Shown here: positions 37,479 through 43,729 of the stretch, one piece after another
Position numbering within the stretch: position 1 is the first letter of the stretch
How the letters are laid out: each line of letters starts with the position of its first letter
NCBI GenBank assembly: GCA_964412365.1
Contig: CAYPOI010000014.1
Location: forward strand, 1 to 43,729
Direction of reading: 5' to 3'
Source: CAMTWZ01 sp964412365
GTDB taxonomy: Bacteria > Bacteroidota > Rhodothermia > Balneolales > HLUCCA01
DNA: 43,729 nucleotides
The notes under the pieces: model-generated
Databases searched by the model: none
What the model saw: the letters and a program-made list of their open reading frames with translations, nothing else
Told to the model about the DNA's origin: nothing
Program-made: the position numbers and the translations under genes

Positions 37479-38427
37479 TTTCTTCGGATATGCGTCTGAA
37501 CGTTAGATATTCTTCTGGCGTGATGTCGGCAAACAGATAGAAGATCGGGTTCACGGCGCGTCCGTTCCGGTACACTTCATAGTGCAGATGGGGAGCCTCA
37601 ACGAGTCCGCTGTCGCCGCTGTAGGCGATCAACTCGCCACGCTTCACTTTGCGACCCACGCGGATGTTCGGTGCGAAGCGGCTCAAGTGGGCGTATATGG
37701 TTTGAAACCCAAATCCGTGGTCGATCTTGACCATGCGTCCAAAAGAACCCATGATGTCGGCTTCTTGGATCACACCATCGCCGGTGGCATAAATTTCGGT
37801 GCCGATGGGTGCGCGGAAATCGAGTCCCTCGTGCATACGGCGGTAGTTGAGAACAGGGTGCATCCGGAATCCGAATCCGCTCACGATCGATGTGCCAATG
37901 GGACGAATCGCCGGAATATGCCGCATTTTCTCCTGGTTCTCATTGTAATAGGCTTGAACTTCTTTGAAGCTCTCGAGCTGAAGATCCACGCGACGCTGAA
38001 GATTATCCAACGTCATGTTGGTCCATTTTAGCAATTCGGATGTCTCACTTTTGAAGACATCGTATTCATCGTACATAGCGGTTCCGCCCACGCCGGACAT
38101 CCGCTGATCGTAACTGATCGGATCCAAACCCAGCACTTGGCGGTAAATTTCATTATCGGTCTCGGCGAGGCGACCGATTTTGCTGTCCAGTTCTTCCAAG
38201 GTGTTTCGATTCATGCGCAGTTGCTGCAGCAGGACCTTGTTTTCGGCCATCAGCGCCATCTCGGCGGGCGTGCCGGCATACATCGACAGACTGATGATCA
38301 GGAGCCCTGCGATGACCACACCAAAAATCAACCACTGGGAAGCGGCGTGCACAAGCTTCTCCGTCGTGGTGTATCGGATGTGCTTGAATTCACAACTGTC
38401 TTGGTCGTAATAATAGAACTTAGGCAT
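37459..38427 (-). CDS. M23 family metallopeptidase, membrane-anchored cell-wall enzyme
   Basis: A 322-residue protein with a cytoplasmic N-terminus (MPKFYYYDQDSCEFKHIRYT), one transmembrane helix (about 33-51), a coiled coil (about 58-170) and a LytM/M23 domain (about 180-300). The zinc ligands are visible: HPVLNYRRMHEGLDF (HxxxD form) and the late APHLHYEVY (HxH). This fits the coiled-coil-LytM endopeptidases of Bacteroidota, which cut peptidoglycan crosslinks or regulate amidases. It has a TATCTTTG element seven bases before its ATG. The downstream S9 gene overlaps its 3' end by 20 bp. Confidence 0.93.
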   Translation of the reverse strand: MPKFYYYDQDSCEFKHIRYTTTEKLVHAASQWLIFGVVIAGLLIISLSMYAGTPAEMALMAENKVLLQQLRMNRNTLEELDSKIGRLAETDNEIYRQVLGLDPISYDQRMSGVGGTAMYDEYDVFKSETSELLKWTNMTLDNLQRRVDLQLESFKEVQAYYNENQEKMRHIPAIRPIGTSIVSGFGFRMHPVLNYRRMHEGLDFRAPIGTEIYATGDGVIQEADIMGSFGRMVKIDHGFGFQTIYAHLSRFAPNIRVGRKVKRGELIAYSGDSGLVEAPHLHYEVYRNGRAVNPIFYLFADITPEEYLTFRRISEENDSSLD

Positions 38428-38434
38428 GCAACCC

Positions 38435-38442
38435 CAAAGATA
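38435..38442 (-). promoter_or_regulatory. Bacteroidota-type -7 element before the M23 gene
   Basis: On the minus strand TATCTTTG is a perfect TAnnTTTG match, seven bases upstream of the ATG (38425-38427). No clear -33 TTG is seen. The start of transcription would lie at or very near the ATG. Confidence 0.45.
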
Positions 38443-38454
38443 TGAAGAACTTAG

Positions 38455-39483
38455 TTATTCCATATCACCTTCGAAATAATCCACTGCTCGACCAGGAAAG
38501 GAGGGTGAACCCTTCTTCTCAGCGATACGTTGCTGGATTTTTTCCTGAAAGGCCTGCGCGGCATCATAGCCATAGTTGGAAAGAAGATGGTTCATTGCGA
38601 TCACTTCGGCGATCACCGTGATGTTTTTTCCGGGTGTGATGGGCAAATGCACGATCGGAATGTTGAGGTCCAACAGCGATACTGTGTCTTTCTCCAATCC
38701 GGTTCGGTTCACTTGCCGACCTTCCTCCCATAAGAACAATTCAACCACCACTTCGAGCCGTTTCTGATAGCGGATGGAGCGGATGCCGAACATGGACAAC
38801 ACTTCGATGATCCCCAATCCCCGAATTTCCATGAAGTGTTTGTTCATGTCGGTGGATGCGGCCATGATGTTGTTGTTCTTTTTGGTCAACATCACCACAT
38901 CATCTGCCACAAGCCGATGTCCGCGTTCCACCAGATCCAGGGCAACTTCACTTTTCCCGATTCCGGATTTACCAGCGATCAGGATGCCGATTCCATACAC
39001 ATCCACCATCGATCCATGGACGACCGTTTGAAGGGCGAACTGATCGTCGAGGAAATCCCGAAGTTGGAACATGAACTTGGTGGTTTCCACCGGTGTTCGG
39101 AAGATGGGGATGGAAAACACGCCGGCCATATCCATCAGATACTGCGGAATGGTGTTTCCGTGCGTGAGGAAGATGACCGGCACATCGAATTGCAGGATAT
39201 TGGAAAAGGCTTTTCGCTGATCTTCCTCGTTCAAATGGCGCAGGTATTCGCATTCCGTGTTGCCCAGGATCTGGATGCGCTGATGCGTGTAGAGTTCCAC
39301 GAACCCGGCCATGGCCAATCCGGGTCGATGCAACTCCTGTTCCACGATGAAACGGTTGACGCAAGCCTCATCATTCACACACGCTTCGAGTACCACCTGT
39401 ACTTTCTTGCGGAGCTTTTCGATGAGGAACGCCACGGAAATCTTGTCTTTCCGTGGGATCGGGGTGTGGTTTCCTAAGGGCAT
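38455..39483 (-). CDS. hprK: HPr kinase/phosphorylase
   Basis: A 342-residue bifunctional enzyme that phosphorylates a regulatory Ser of HPr-type proteins and reverses the reaction. The N-terminal domain (about 15-140) contains the family's substrate-like fold; the kinase domain has Walker A GKSGIGKSE (about 175), VERGHRLVADDVV, and the HprK signature MEIRGLGIIEVLSMFGIRSI. Many Bacteroidota carry hprK without a full sugar phosphotransferase system, so its target here may be an HPr-like protein of another pathway. Start ATG 39483 is ten bases from the hpf stop. It is the third gene of a run xerC-hpf-hprK on the minus strand. Confidence 0.95.
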   Translation of the reverse strand: MPLGNHTPIPRKDKISVAFLIEKLRKKVQVVLEACVNDEACVNRFIVEQELHRPGLAMAGFVELYTHQRIQILGNTECEYLRHLNEEDQRKAFSNILQFDVPVIFLTHGNTIPQYLMDMAGVFSIPIFRTPVETTKFMFQLRDFLDDQFALQTVVHGSMVDVYGIGILIAGKSGIGKSEVALDLVERGHRLVADDVVMLTKKNNNIMAASTDMNKHFMEIRGLGIIEVLSMFGIRSIRYQKRLEVVVELFLWEEGRQVNRTGLEKDTVSLLDLNIPIVHLPITPGKNITVIAEVIAMNHLLSNYGYDAAQAFQEKIQQRIAEKKGSPSFPGRAVDYFEGDME

Positions 39484-39493
39484 GTGAACTGGA

Positions 39494-39793
39494 TCAGGAT
39501 TTGACGAAGCGTTTTTCTTTGTAGCGGACCAGCTGGCGAGCCATGTTGTCGATGGCCTTGTTCAATGCGGTTTCGTAGGTGGCGGCGCGCTCAGACGCTT
39601 TGAGGGTTTGTCCGGCTACCGCTACAACCAATTCGGATTGCTGTGGCTCATCGTGCGACTCATATGGCGAAAAAATGACATCCACATCCAATATTCCATC
39701 ATAGAATTTCGAGAGTTTCTGAACGGATTCGGTAGCAAAGCCTTGAAGTCGTTCACTGGCGCTGAAATGACGTGCGGTGATTTTGATATTCAT
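39494..39793 (-). CDS. hpf: Ribosome hibernation-promoting factor, short form
   Basis: A 99-residue protein, MNIKITARHFSASERLQGFA with the HPF/RaiA beta-alpha-beta fold, a central strand VDVIFSPYE, and the C-terminal basic helix YETALNKAIDNMARQLVRYK. It binds the 30S decoding region and inactivates ribosomes in stationary phase. It has no C-terminal dimerisation domain, so it is the short type. The ATG overlaps the xerC stop by four bases (ATGA), so production is coupled to the recombinase. Confidence 0.93.
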   Translation of the reverse strand: MNIKITARHFSASERLQGFATESVQKLSKFYDGILDVDVIFSPYESHDEPQQSELVVAVAGQTLKASERAATYETALNKAIDNMARQLVRYKEKRFVKS

Positions 39794-40680
39794 GATGGTT
39801 CCTTTCGTTGTGCCCGAGGGTGGGCGTTATCGTAAACATGTTTCAATTTTTCCACGCTATTGTGCGTGTACACTTGTGTGGCGGCCAGATTCGCATGGCC
39901 CAAAAGCTCTTTGATGAGGCGGATGTCGGCTCCGCGGTCGAGCAGATGGGTGGCGAAACTGTGTCGCAACACGTGCGGACTTTTTTGCGACGCTTCGGCA
40001 ACCGGCAATAATGCCGCGCCGACCATGCGTTGTACGGCTTTAGGATAAATCCGCTTTCCTTTGGGCGTCACGAACAGAGCACTGGTACCTGTTGCGGTTC
40101 TGTCTTGAAGCCAAGATATTAGAGCGAGTTCGGCTTGAGTGCCGAAGGGAATGATGCGCTGCTTCGCGCCTTTGCCCATCACACTCACTTGCTTTTTTTG
40201 CATATCCACATCGTGGATGTTCAACGAGACCAACTCGCTCAATCGCATCCCTGTTCCATAGAAAAGTTCTAAAATGGCTCGCGACTGCGCATCAACCGTG
40301 CCGTCGAGCATGTCGTTCAGACCTTTCATGGGGATGGTTTTAGGCAGGCGACGTTCCCGTTTCGGAGTCAACAAGGTGGCGGCCGGATTGCTCTGCGTGA
40401 TGCCTCGTTTGTGTGCGAATCGGAAGAAAGCGCGGATGGCCGCGATCTTGCGGGCGATGGATGTTTTTTTCAGGTTCTCATCACTCAATTCCCCCATCCA
40501 CAAGCGCAGATGCGATTTTGTGATGGTATCGGGATGGATGTCGTCGACATCCATTTCATACAATGTGGCGAGAAACCGCATGCATTGACCAAGATCCCGC
40601 TGATACGCGCTCAGGGTATGTGGCGAGACGTTTCGTTCGATGGATAGATAACTGAAAAAGCGTTCGATGGGCTCGCGCAT
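39790..40680 (-). CDS. xerC: Tyrosine recombinase XerC-like
   Basis: A 296-residue site-specific recombinase of the kind that resolves chromosome dimers. The N-terminal SAM-like core-binding domain (about 1-90) begins REPIERFFSYLSIERNVSPH. The catalytic domain has Arg in YGTGMRLSELVSL, Lys in SVMGKGAKQRIIP, His-x-x-Arg in SPHVLRHSFATHLLD, His in LLGHANLAATQVYTH and the nucleophile Tyr in QVYTH. The frame is open further upstream into the glycosyltransferase region, but those residues are antisense-like shadow, and the ATG at 40680 starts the conserved domain at the right length. The organism would be expected to have a XerD partner elsewhere. Confidence 0.94.
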   Translation of the reverse strand: MREPIERFFSYLSIERNVSPHTLSAYQRDLGQCMRFLATLYEMDVDDIHPDTITKSHLRLWMGELSDENLKKTSIARKIAAIRAFFRFAHKRGITQSNPAATLLTPKRERRLPKTIPMKGLNDMLDGTVDAQSRAILELFYGTGMRLSELVSLNIHDVDMQKKQVSVMGKGAKQRIIPFGTQAELALISWLQDRTATGTSALFVTPKGKRIYPKAVQRMVGAALLPVAEASQKSPHVLRHSFATHLLDRGADIRLIKELLGHANLAATQVYTHNSVEKLKHVYDNAHPRAQRKEPS

Positions 40681-40684
40681 ACCG

Positions 40685-40691
40685 CAATATA
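40685..40691 (-). promoter_or_regulatory. Possible -7 element before xerC
   Basis: On the minus strand TATATTG is followed by CGGT and the xerC ATG. It is the -7 consensus with one base less between TA and TTG. It resembles the arrangement before crtC (TATATTTGCGCT-ATG). Confidence 0.3.
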
Positions 40692-41819
40692 TCAAACCGC
40701 TCGACCTTTCCACGAGATTTTTGTGCCTTTCATGCGATCGATCAGCACCCGTACCCCCAGCGACTGAAACCACATCACGCCAATCACATGGGAGAACGCA
40801 TCGAGCCGGTTTAAGCCGTACCACTGAGCAAGGATGATTCGCTGCAGGATGGGAATGCTGATGCAGACCAGCGCGGCGATCGGTGCCCATGGAAGCAGAA
40901 AAAACGGCAACACATAGACCCATAGATGCAAGACCGCGGCCAGCAGGAAGAAGGGGATGTTGTACTCGAATCCGGCGAGGAAATTCTTGCGGAATCCGTT
41001 CCAGATTTCCGAATGGGACCGATACATGCGGCATCCCACGGAATGATGTCCGTGGTGCATCCGAACGATTCCTCCGGATGATTTAATGGCTTTGGCGAGT
41101 TGGACATCTTCGACGATGTCGGACTTGACGGAGGTGTGTCCGCCGATTCGATCGTAGGAGGAGCGGGTGAAGGCGAGGAATTGTCCGCAAGCGGCGGCGA
41201 AGAGAGGGCGGAATCGGGGACGCAAGAAGCGGGGCATCCATGTCGGATCGGCGCTCACATAGCGCGATGGCAACAACGTGAACAAGCTGAAATAGACCAT
41301 CGGAATAACGATTCGCTCCCAAGCCGTGACCAATTTCTGAATCGGCCAGATCGTGATCATATCGGTTTGTTCGTCGAAAGAATCAGCGACAGCGGCGATG
41401 GCGTCGGGTGCGAACCAGGTATCGGCGTCGGCGAACACAAGAATCTCGCCCGTGGCGATCTGGGATAGCTGATGGCAAGCCCAAGGTTTGCCGAGCCAGT
41501 CTGCGGGCTTGGGAGTACCGTGGATCACCTTCAGCATCGATGAATCAAACGACGCGAGGATGGATGCGGTGCGGTCGGTGGATTGATCGTCGAGCACGAT
41601 CAGCTCGATGTTCTCATGCGATTGATCCAACAACGAGCCCACGCAGGTTCCGATGCAAGTTTCTTCATTCCGGGCCGGAATCAGCACACTTACTCGTTTT
41701 TTGGAGCGTTGAACAGAACGGCGGACCGGTTTCACATCCTTCAGATTCAGCAACAGGATTAGAGTTGTATAACCAAGCCATAATAGAGAAGGAACCAGGA
41801 GAGCGAACGCGATCTGCAT
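40692..41819 (-). CDS. Family 2 glycosyltransferase, CruC/CrtQ-like (probable carotenoid glucosyltransferase)
   Basis: A 375-residue membrane glycosyltransferase. It has an N-terminal hydrophobic helix (about 5-25) and a GT-A catalytic domain (SVLIPARNEETCIGTC, ELIVLDDQSTDRT, WLGKPWACHQL, ILVFADADTWF with the DxD motif, GGHTSVKSDIVEDVQLAKAI), then two or three C-terminal transmembrane helices (about 285-345). The pattern WLGKPWA...DAD is shared by HpnB, CrtQ and CruC, lipid or carotenoid glycosyltransferases. Neighbouring carotenoid hydratase and acyltransferase genes favour a CruC-like role: glucosylating a hydroxylated carotenoid in the inner membrane. Its start is only 14 bp from the divergent hydratase start. 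Donor and acceptor are inferred. Confidence 0.78.
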   Translation of the reverse strand: MQIAFALLVPSLLWLGYTTLILLLNLKDVKPVRRSVQRSKKRVSVLIPARNEETCIGTCVGSLLDQSHENIELIVLDDQSTDRTASILASFDSSMLKVIHGTPKPADWLGKPWACHQLSQIATGEILVFADADTWFAPDAIAAVADSFDEQTDMITIWPIQKLVTAWERIVIPMVYFSLFTLLPSRYVSADPTWMPRFLRPRFRPLFAAACGQFLAFTRSSYDRIGGHTSVKSDIVEDVQLAKAIKSSGGIVRMHHGHHSVGCRMYRSHSEIWNGFRKNFLAGFEYNIPFFLLAAVLHLWVYVLPFFLLPWAPIAALVCISIPILQRIILAQWYGLNRLDAFSHVIGVMWFQSLGVRVLIDRMKGTKISWKGRAV

Positions 41820-41821
41820 CG

Positions 41822-41829
41822 TATATTTG
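41822..41829 (+). promoter_or_regulatory. Bacteroidota-type -7 element in a 14-bp divergent spacer
   Basis: TATATTTG matches TAnnTTTG exactly and lies four bases before the hydratase ATG (41834). The spacer between the divergent ATGs is only 14 bp. No TTG -33 element is evident, so the call rests on the -7 match and position. Confidence 0.45.
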
Positions 41830-41833
41830 CGCT

Positions 41834-42928
41834 ATGAAATTATCGTCGGATGTTACCGGTGACATTGCCGCCAAAAAAACGACACCGGGCAGTTATGAAT
41901 GGTGGTACTTTGATGCCGGGGATGACAAAGGCGCCTATCATATCGTCGTCATATTTTATGAGGGATGTCCATTTTCGCCGCGGTATATCCGCAGCTATCT
42001 CAAGCGTCCGCACCATCCTGATGCGTTGGCGTCGCAACATCCGGCCGTAAGCATATCTGTGTACCACCACGGTGTGCCGATTCATTACTCCTTCACGCAG
42101 TTCAGCCCGTTCGATGCGGAATTTAACCATCACAAGGTGAAACTCCGAATTGGCAACCACAGCATGGAAGCGTTGCATGATGGGGATCAGACCGCGTATT
42201 CGATCCGTTTGGATGAGCGGCTTCCGGATGGCACCCAATTCAATGCGATCCTGCGGTTTTCCTCGCCTCAGCCGAACAAGGAATTATGGGAATCGGAACA
42301 ATCCAGCGGGACGAGCCATTTTTGGAATCTACCTCAGGCCGCATCCAAAGTGAAGGGCGTTCTTTCAATCAGTCGCGACGGACGCAAGGAAAAACCCATC
42401 ATATTCGACGGTATCGGCTATCACGACCATAATATCGGCGCAGAGCCGATGGATCAGGCCTTCACCGATTGGTATTGGGGTCGTGTGCATTTCAACGAAG
42501 GCACCTTAGTCTATTATCTGATGAACCTCAAAGGCGACACCCAATGGCGCGCTTGGTGGATCACGGTCGACAACCAACGCATCGAGACCAAAGCCGTAAA
42601 CATCCGTACCGACGCCACGCTCCGAAATGTGTTTGGCTTATCCGCCGACACCCGGTTCACATTCACCTTTCCCGAGCGCACCGTTGAATTGGTCATGCGG
42701 AAAACCATCGATTCGGGTCCGTTCTACTATCGTTTCCTGAGCGATGCGGAAAGCTATGACTCTACCGGTGAACTCACCGAGCGCACGAACGGCATCTCCG
42801 AGTATATCCGACCGGGAAACATCGGCCTGCGACGGTTCTGGCCCTTAATCAAATTGAGGCTGCGCTACGCCGATAAGAGACCGAATTTGGTACAGAGGAT
42901 TCGGGTGTTGTACAAATTAACTTGGTAA
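41834..42928 (+). CDS. crtC: Carotenoid 1,2-hydratase (CrtC-type)
   Basis: A 364-residue protein of the CrtC/AttH family. Landmarks are SYEWWYFDAGDDKGAYHIV near the N-terminus, GTSHFWNLPQAASKVKG, GIGYHDHNIGAEPMDQAF and WYWGRVHFNEGTLVYYLMN, which correspond to the conserved DHNxG and WxWGR motifs of the hydroxyneurosporene synthase family. It adds water to the terminal C1-C2 double bond of acyclic carotenoid ends, giving the 1-hydroxyl that can be glucosylated. ATG 41834 is chosen because the -7 element precedes it and the earlier open frame is antisense to the glycosyltransferase gene. Flanked by a glycosyltransferase and an acyltransferase, it probably makes the acceptor hydroxyl for both. 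Salinibacter is reported to use CruF for this step, so a CrtC-type enzyme here is a notable alternative. Confidence 0.85.
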   Translation: MKLSSDVTGDIAAKKTTPGSYEWWYFDAGDDKGAYHIVVIFYEGCPFSPRYIRSYLKRPHHPDALASQHPAVSISVYHHGVPIHYSFTQFSPFDAEFNHHKVKLRIGNHSMEALHDGDQTAYSIRLDERLPDGTQFNAILRFSSPQPNKELWESEQSSGTSHFWNLPQAASKVKGVLSISRDGRKEKPIIFDGIGYHDHNIGAEPMDQAFTDWYWGRVHFNEGTLVYYLMNLKGDTQWRAWWITVDNQRIETKAVNIRTDATLRNVFGLSADTRFTFTFPERTVELVMRKTIDSGPFYYRFLSDAESYDSTGELTERTNGISEYIRPGNIGLRRFWPLIKLRLRYADKRPNLVQRIRVLYKLTW

Positions 42929-42935
42929 GAGTTTT

Positions 42936-43025
42936 AACAGGGAGCAAAGGAGCTATGGTTTTTTTTCTTGGATGCCCTAATTAAAGCCCGCCGAGAATAA
43001 CTCCTTTTCTCCTTTGATCCCTGTT
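42936..43025. repeat. Long inverted repeat between convergent genes
   Basis: AACAGGGAGCAAAGGAG (42936-42952) and CTCCTTTGATCCCTGTT (43009-43025) are complementary at 16 of 17 positions, with a 56-base spacer. A second, offset pairing of GGAGCAAAGGAGCTAT (42941-42956) with ATAACTCCTTTTCTCC (42997-43012) matches at 14 of 16. It fills the gap between crtC and the acyltransferase stop, and its edge reaches that stop codon. No conventional terminator is visible; a purine-rich dispersed repeat or a two-way terminator is possible. Confidence 0.6.
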
Positions 43026-43639
43026 CAGTTACCTCTGTTAATCTCTTCGATCTCCCTTTTAATAGCGTGTTGTACCGTTTGAAGCACCAAGGCTTTTGGT
43101 GCGTTTGTGGGGAATTGAATCGGTTTTCCGATTCGGATGACGAGTTCCGGTTTCGGTCCATTCCGAAAATGAATATGCATCCCGATCGGAACCACATCTG
43201 CCATCGGGGCATTGTCGATGAGTCGGACCACACCGCTTTCCAGTACGATCGGCTCGGTTGCATCCGTCAACTTTCCCTGCGGATATAGAAAGACGCACGT
43301 TCCGGGTTCATTCAGCCAATCGGATGCGCGATCCAGTGTGTTGACCGCGCTTCGGGCGTTGGTCCTATCGATAGGAACGGCTCCGATTTTGGCGAAAAAT
43401 GGATGTTTTTTCATCTGCACCTGATCCATGATCGCCATCAGTTTCTGATGGAAATACCGATGGTTGAGCAGTAGCGGGGTCAGCGCATCGAACCAGTAGT
43501 GGTGATTCAACACATACAGGGTGCTCTGTTTGGGGGTCGGATTATACTCGGTTCGGATGTCGACCGAGGCGAACGTTCGCCAGAAAAGCCAACGCGTGTA
43601 CCACGTGAAAAACCAGACCAAGAATCGGGATTCGTTCAT
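43025..43639 (-). CDS. Lysophospholipid acyltransferase-family protein, CruD-like (probable carotenoid glucoside acyltransferase)
   Basis: A 204-residue PlsC/LPLAT-fold acyltransferase: membrane-associated N-terminus (FLVWFFTWYTRWLFW), the acyl-acceptor motif HHYWFD (HX4D), substrate region FFAKIGAVPIDRTNAR and the second motif VFLYPQGKLTD in place of FPEGTR. The length fits short acyltransferases. In green sulfur bacteria and Salinibacter, CruD of this fold acylates the carotenoid glucoside made by CruC. The nearby glycosyltransferase and hydratase support the same role, but a phospholipid acyltransferase cannot be excluded. ATG 43639 follows a TAATTTA-CGGC element; an extended upstream frame is unsupported. 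The C-terminal codons are purine-rich, adjoining the inverted repeat. Confidence 0.75.
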   Translation of the reverse strand: MNESRFLVWFFTWYTRWLFWRTFASVDIRTEYNPTPKQSTLYVLNHHYWFDALTPLLLNHRYFHQKLMAIMDQVQMKKHPFFAKIGAVPIDRTNARSAVNTLDRASDWLNEPGTCVFLYPQGKLTDATEPIVLESGVVRLIDNAPMADVVPIGMHIHFRNGPKPELVIRIGKPIQFPTNAPKALVLQTVQHAIKREIEEINRGN

Positions 43640-43643
43640 GCCG

Positions 43644-43650
43644 TAAATTA
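43644..43650 (-). promoter_or_regulatory. Possible -7 element before the acyltransferase gene
   Basis: On the minus strand TAATTTA is followed by CGGC and the ATG at 43639, closely like the xerC arrangement (TATATTG-CGGT-ATG). On the plus strand TATTTG at 43655-43660 could serve the gene starting at 43672. Confidence 0.3.
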
Positions 43651-43671
43651 CGTCTATTTGAATCCCACTCC

Positions 43672-43729
43672 ATGATGAACGACTACGCCGAAGCCCATAC
43701 CCAACCCGAATCGCCACTGGTGCAAGACC
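43672..43729 (+). CDS. N-terminus of a plus-strand gene, possibly an O-methyltransferase
   Basis: Open frame from ATGATG (43672/43675) to the window edge, encoding MMNDYAEAHTQPESPLVQD. The pattern YAEAHTQPES followed by an acidic/hydrophobic helix resembles the start of SAM-dependent O-methyltransferases of Bacteroidota, where a YxxxHTxPE-type opening precedes RETH and PRMLSG motifs. Only 19 codons are visible, so this is a guess from recall. It is divergent from the acyltransferase gene. Confidence 0.4.
   Translation, partial: MMNDYAEAHTQPESPLVQD

Noticed and set aside
40681..41034. A 118-codon upstream extension of xerC
   Set aside because: It overlaps the glycosyltransferase gene in another frame, lacks XerC features, and the 296-residue form from ATG 40680 has the normal family length.
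41408..41833. A 142-codon upstream extension of crtC
   Set aside because: It is antisense to the glycosyltransferase gene; the family motif begins shortly after ATG 41834, which has its own -7 element.

Overview
The window looks like a chromosomal piece of a Gram-negative bacterium of the Bacteroidota/Rhodothermota/Balneolota branch, probably a draft or metagenome assembly because it holds two N runs (12212-12221 and 16853-16952). The evidence is: secreted proteins ending in type IX secretion (T9SS) sorting domains with the NYPNPFNP motif, TonB-dependent receptors with a CarboxypepD_reg-like N-terminal domain, a PorV-like outer-membrane protein, a TAnnTTTG-type -7 promoter element near several starts, and carotenoid genes of the kind that make acylated carotenoid glucosides, as in Salinibacter and green sulfur bacteria. 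Base composition looks fairly even at about 50 % GC. No tRNA, rRNA, CRISPR array, prophage or insertion sequence was seen.

Layout. 1-1419 (minus): a LemA-TPM-TPM envelope operon, cut at the left edge. 1499-4437 (plus): a YjjG-like HAD nucleotidase and purL. 4489-7158 (minus): a large secreted protein with an endonuclease/exonuclease/phosphatase domain and a T9SS tail. 7330-18700 (plus): a surface cluster of two secreted T9SS/FlgD-tailed proteins, a lipoprotein, a TonB-linked outer-membrane receptor, a PorV-like protein and an NHL-repeat lipoprotein, with a strong intrinsic terminator separating the two cargo-like proteins from the rest. 18781-25556: a lipoprotein zinc metalloprotease (plus, apparently damaged) facing an M48-M28-amidase operon (minus). 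25630-32632 (plus): a cobalamin riboswitch, a BtuB-like receptor, a BtuG-like beta-propeller lipoprotein, a 365-bp intergenic region with a cluster of DnaA boxes and leader structures, and the B12-dependent class II ribonucleotide reductase nrdJ, closed by a strong terminator. 32783-34959 (plus): a DUF4153 membrane protein and a GNAT acetyltransferase. 34956-41819 (minus): an S9 peptidase, an M23 peptidase, hprK, hpf, xerC and a family 2 glycosyltransferase. 41834-43639: a carotenoid 1,2-hydratase and an acyltransferase facing each other. The window ends in the first codons of a plus-strand gene, perhaps an O-methyltransferase.

How the parts may work together. The B12 module imports cobalamin under riboswitch control, and the next gene uses adenosylcobalamin to make deoxynucleotides, under a promoter region carrying DnaA boxes. 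The glycosyltransferase, hydratase and acyltransferase at the right end match the three tailoring steps (hydration, glucosylation, acylation) of a salinixanthin-like carotenoid. The 7.3-18.7 kb cluster looks like a surface-display or uptake system whose substrate cannot be read from sequence; it is the best candidate here for something undescribed. Housekeeping genes (purL, hprK, hpf, xerC) suggest core chromosome rather than an island.
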